From: Methanobrevibacter sp.
GTDB lineage: Archaea > Methanobacteriota > Methanobacteria > Methanobacteriales > Methanobacteriaceae
NCBI GenBank assembly: GCA_016291275.1
Contig: JAEEWY010000088.1
Span: 1-6,161, forward strand
Length of the DNA: 6,161 nucleotides
Reading direction: 5' to 3'
In this document: positions 5,648-6,161 of the stretch, piece by piece
How the letters are laid out: each line of letters starts with the position of its first letter
How positions within the stretch are numbered: position 1 is the first letter of the stretch
Program-made: the position numbers and the translations under genes
Notes under the pieces: model-generated
What the model was told of the DNA's origin: nothing
The model's input: only the letters and a program-made list of their open reading frames with translations
Databases searched by the model: none

Positions 5648-6161
5648 TTAACATACTCTTGGAACAGGGTCTGCTATAGGAGTTTCCAGGATTCTGACTC
5701 CTCCAATGCCTGTTTCAATCAATACTTTATCATCATCAATAACTTCACCGATAATAGCTGCATCCTTACCGTATTTGTCTGTTTTAATAGCTGCTAAAAC
5801 TTCTTCTGCCTTTTCAGCTTTTACACCCATCAAGACTTTTCCTTCATTAGCAACTTCATATGGATCAATACCTAACATATCAGATGCTGCTCTAACTGCT
5901 TCCTTAACTGGAATAGCTTCATCCTTAAGCATAACTCCAACTCCAGATTTACGAGCCATTTCATTTATGCAGTTTGCAAGACCTCCACGAGTAGGGTCTT
6001 TCATTGCAGTTACTCCACCTACTTCAAGAGCTTTGGAAATGATTCCCCACATTGGAGCTACATCGGATTTCAATTCAGTTTCAAATCCGAAACCTTCCCT
6101 AAAGGACATTAAGCTCATTCCGTGGTCTCCAACACTACCAGTGATTATGATCTTATCTCCC
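5648..6161 (-). CDS. hypE: Hydrogenase maturation protein HypE, C-terminal half (5' end beyond window)
   Basis: 170 complete codons are present and the frame stays open to the window edge; HypE is usually about 330-340 residues, so roughly half is missing. HypE uses ATP to dehydrate a carbamoyl group, placed by HypF on its C-terminal cysteine, to a thiocyanate. This supplies cyanide ligands for the [NiFe]-hydrogenase iron through the HypCD complex. The C-terminal AIRS/PurM-like domain is typical: GSVGDHGM (8-15 of the fragment), MKDPTRGGLA (55-64), and PVKEAVRAASDMLGIDPYEV (88-107) followed by ANEGK (108-112). The protein ends in PRVC, so the required terminal cysteine is intact. An internal ATG at 6118 is not the start, because GDHG-type sequence continues upstream. 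The gene is likely the first of a leftward unit with the RDD gene. Methanogens need it for their [NiFe]-hydrogenases. Confidence 0.96.
   Translation of the reverse strand, partial: GDKIIITGSVGDHGMSLMSFREGFGFETELKSDVAPMWGIISKALEVGGVTAMKDPTRGGLANCINEMARKSGVGVMLKDEAIPVKEAVRAASDMLGIDPYEVANEGKVLMGVKAEKAEEVLAAIKTDKYGKDAAIIGEVIDDDKVLIETGIGGVRILETPIADPVPRVC

Noticed and set aside
6116..6118. ATG at 6118 as start of hypE
   Set aside because: The frame continues upstream with the conserved GSVGDHG segment, so the gene is simply cut by the window edge.

Overview
The window most likely comes from an AT-rich methanogenic archaeon of the Methanobacteriales (Methanobrevibacter-like). It encodes SRP19, a protein of the archaeal/eukaryotic signal recognition particle, together with a RecJ/GAN-type DHH protein and the hydrogenase maturation protein HypE. 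Shine-Dalgarno sites are of the GAGGTGA/GGTGAT type, candidate promoters are TTTAAATA-like TATA boxes, and genes end in T-rich tracts without stem-loops. The order-level placement is an inference from these features, not from a search.

Layout: the left two thirds read on the + strand. A family 2 glycosyltransferase (1-1080) is cut at its 5' end. SRP19 (1193-1525), a DHH-family phosphoesterase/exonuclease of the archaeal RecJ/GAN type (1606-3099) and a winged-helix regulator with an uncharacterised C-terminal domain (3335-4162) follow. The right third reads on the - strand. From right to left it holds the C-terminal half of hypE (5648 to beyond the right edge), a small RDD-family membrane protein (5164-5607) and a Cas4-like PD-(D/E)XK nuclease with a four-cysteine iron-sulfur signature (4345-5037). 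The regulator and the nuclease converge on a very AT-rich spacer with T tracts on both strands and an imperfect 46-47 bp tandem duplication.

Functionally this is mostly housekeeping: protein targeting (SRP19), DNA replication/repair (DHH protein), [NiFe]-hydrogenase cofactor assembly (HypE) and surface glycan synthesis (glycosyltransferase). The least explained element is the Cas4-like nuclease. No CRISPR array or other cas gene lies in the window, and four tandem 10-bp repeats sit just upstream of its start. No insertion sequence, tRNA, rRNA or CRISPR array was seen. No gap between genes exceeds about 235 bases. I found no clear new multi-gene system; the solo Cas4-like gene and the repeats around it are the best leads.
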